Source: Pseudomonadota bacterium
GTDB taxonomy: Bacteria > Pseudomonadota > Alphaproteobacteria > Rhizobiales > Xanthobacteraceae
NCBI GenBank assembly: GCA_023432845.1
Contig: JAEZEY010000341.1
Span: 1-8,721, forward strand
Length of the DNA stretch: 8,721 bases
Direction of reading: 5' to 3'
The position numbers and the translations under genes are program-made. Shown here one piece after another: positions 7,646 to 8,721 of the stretch. The notes beneath the pieces were generated by a model, which was given only the letters and a program-made list of their open reading frames with translations, ran no database searches and was not told the origin of the DNA. Every line of letters starts with the position of its first letter. Within the stretch, counting starts at the first letter, position 1.

Positions 7646-8721
7646 ATGGCCAAGAAATCGACCAAAGTCCGCACCGACAAGACGCCCGTCGAATTGCTCA
7701 CGCGCAAGCAGGCCGATGCCGAGCATGCGCGGCTGGGGCAGGAGATCGCCGGCCACGACAGGCGCTATTACCAGCTCGACGCGCCGACCATCACGGACGC
7801 GGAATACGATGAACTGCGCAAGCGCTACAACGCCATCGAGGCGCGCTTCCCGGAACTCAAGACGCTCGACTCGCTGTCGCTCAAGGTCGGCGCGGCGCCG
7901 GCGCGCGGCTTCGCCAAGGTGCGTCACGCCATCCCGATGCTGTCGCTCGACAACGCGTTCGCCGAGGAGGACGTCGTCGATTTCGTCGGCCGCATCCGCC
8001 GCTTCCTGCGCCTGTCGGAAGATGAGCCGATAACGTTCTCAGCCGAGCCGAAGATCGATGGCCTGTCGATGTCGCTGCGCTACGAGAACGGCGAACTCGT
8101 CACCGCCGCGACGCGTGGCGATGGCCAGGAAGGCGAGGACGTCACCGCTAATATCCGCACCATCAAGGAGGTGCCGCAGAAGCTGAAAGGCAGAAACCCG
8201 CCGCCGGTCGTCGAGGTGCGCGGCGAGGTCTACATGACCAAGGCCGATTTTCTCAAACTCAACGAACGGCAGAAGGAAGTGGGCGGGCAGATCTTCGCCA
8301 ATCCGCGCAACTCCGCCGCCGGCTCATTGCGCCAGAAGGACCCGTCGATCACCGCCTCGCGCCCGCTTGGCTTCTTCGCTTACGCCTGGGGCGAGATCAG
8401 CGAGCGACCCGAGGATACGCAATCGGGCATGATCAAGTGGTTCGAGCATTGTGGCTTCACCACCAATCCGCTGACGAAGATGTGCCGCTCGGTGGAGGAA
8501 CTGATCGCCTTCCATCGCAAGATCGGCGAGCGGCGCGCTCATCTCGACTACGATATCGACGGCGTCGTCTACAAGGTCGATCGTGTCGACTGGCAGGAGC
8601 GGCTCGGCTTCGTGTCGCGCACGCCGCGCTGGGCCATCGCGCACAAGTTTCCGGCGGAGCAGGCGACCACCACGCTGATCGGCATCGACATCCAGGTCGG
8701 CCGCACCGGCGCGCTGACGCC
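7646..8721 (+). CDS. ligA: NAD+-dependent DNA ligase LigA, N-terminal 358 residues (3' end outside window)
   Basis: LigA seals nicks in duplex DNA during replication and repair, using NAD+ to form a ligase-AMP intermediate. The frame stays open to the window edge, covering domain Ia, the adenylation domain and the beginning of the OB fold. Domain Ia has the paired tyrosines of HDRRYYQLDAPTITDAEYDEL (38-56), which bind the NMN half of NAD+. The nucleotidyltransferase motifs are EPKIDG (134-139) with the adenylated Lys136, TRGDGQEGEDVT (156-167), VRGEVYM (191-197), DYDIDGVVYKV (301-311) and AHKFPAE (332-338) with Lys334. The BRCT, zinc and HhH domains lie beyond the edge. The start MAKKSTK at 7646 has only ACGGA (7631-7635) upstream. 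An in-frame ATG at 7628 (MTDSNI-) is the alternative and falls within a repeat-like sequence. The spacing from recN is 132 bp, nearly filled by the palindromic repeat. Confidence 0.96.
   Translation, partial: MAKKSTKVRTDKTPVELLTRKQADAEHARLGQEIAGHDRRYYQLDAPTITDAEYDELRKRYNAIEARFPELKTLDSLSLKVGAAPARGFAKVRHAIPMLSLDNAFAEEDVVDFVGRIRRFLRLSEDEPITFSAEPKIDGLSMSLRYENGELVTAATRGDGQEGEDVTANIRTIKEVPQKLKGRNPPPVVEVRGEVYMTKADFLKLNERQKEVGGQIFANPRNSAAGSLRQKDPSITASRPLGFFAYAWGEISERPEDTQSGMIKWFEHCGFTTNPLTKMCRSVEELIAFHRKIGERRAHLDYDIDGVVYKVDRVDWQERLGFVSRTPRWAIAHKFPAEQATTTLIGIDIQVGRTGALT

Overview
The window is a stretch of core chromosome from a high-GC alphaproteobacterium. The gene order (ftsQ end, ftsA, ftsZ, lpxC, bamD, recN, ligA, all on the + strand), the long-linker FtsZ ending in DIPAFLRRQAN, and a palindromic intergenic repeat of the type common in Bradyrhizobium/Rhodopseudomonas relatives point to the Hyphomicrobiales (Rhizobiales), probably near Nitrobacteraceae/Xanthobacteraceae. 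The order-level placement is well supported; the family is a guess from memory, without any database search.

Layout. Positions 1-3246 are the distal end of the division and cell wall (dcw) cluster. It holds the last 50 codons of ftsQ, a 4-bp ATGA overlap into ftsA, a 73-bp gap with a good Shine-Dalgarno, then ftsZ. A strong 13-bp-stem hairpin follows ftsZ, and an unusually long 401-bp non-coding leader separates it from lpxC (3648-4604). A short hairpin and about 200 bp then lead to bamD, an outer-membrane lipoprotein. A 148-bp gap with a LexA-box-like site and several palindromes precedes recN (5843-7513). A 132-bp gap occupied mostly by a REP-like palindromic repeat separates recN from ligA, which runs off the right edge.

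How the genes work together. FtsQ, FtsA and FtsZ are divisome proteins: a periplasmic/inner-membrane scaffold, the membrane anchor, and the GTPase ring. LpxC commits UDP-acyl-GlcNAc to lipid A, and BamD is the essential lipoprotein of the beta-barrel assembly machine, so these two make the outer membrane that must expand during division. RecN (SMC-like break repair) and LigA (NAD+-dependent nick sealing) are genome maintenance genes. All seven proteins look intact in their visible parts, with the expected catalytic residues.

I found no mobile element, phage gene, CRISPR array, RNA gene or novel protein system. The interest lies in the intergenic DNA: alternative hairpins after ftsZ, the long lpxC leader, a probable SOS operator before recN, and a mosaic repeat that reaches into the start region of ligA. 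Most large minus-strand open frames are codon-bias shadows of the real genes.
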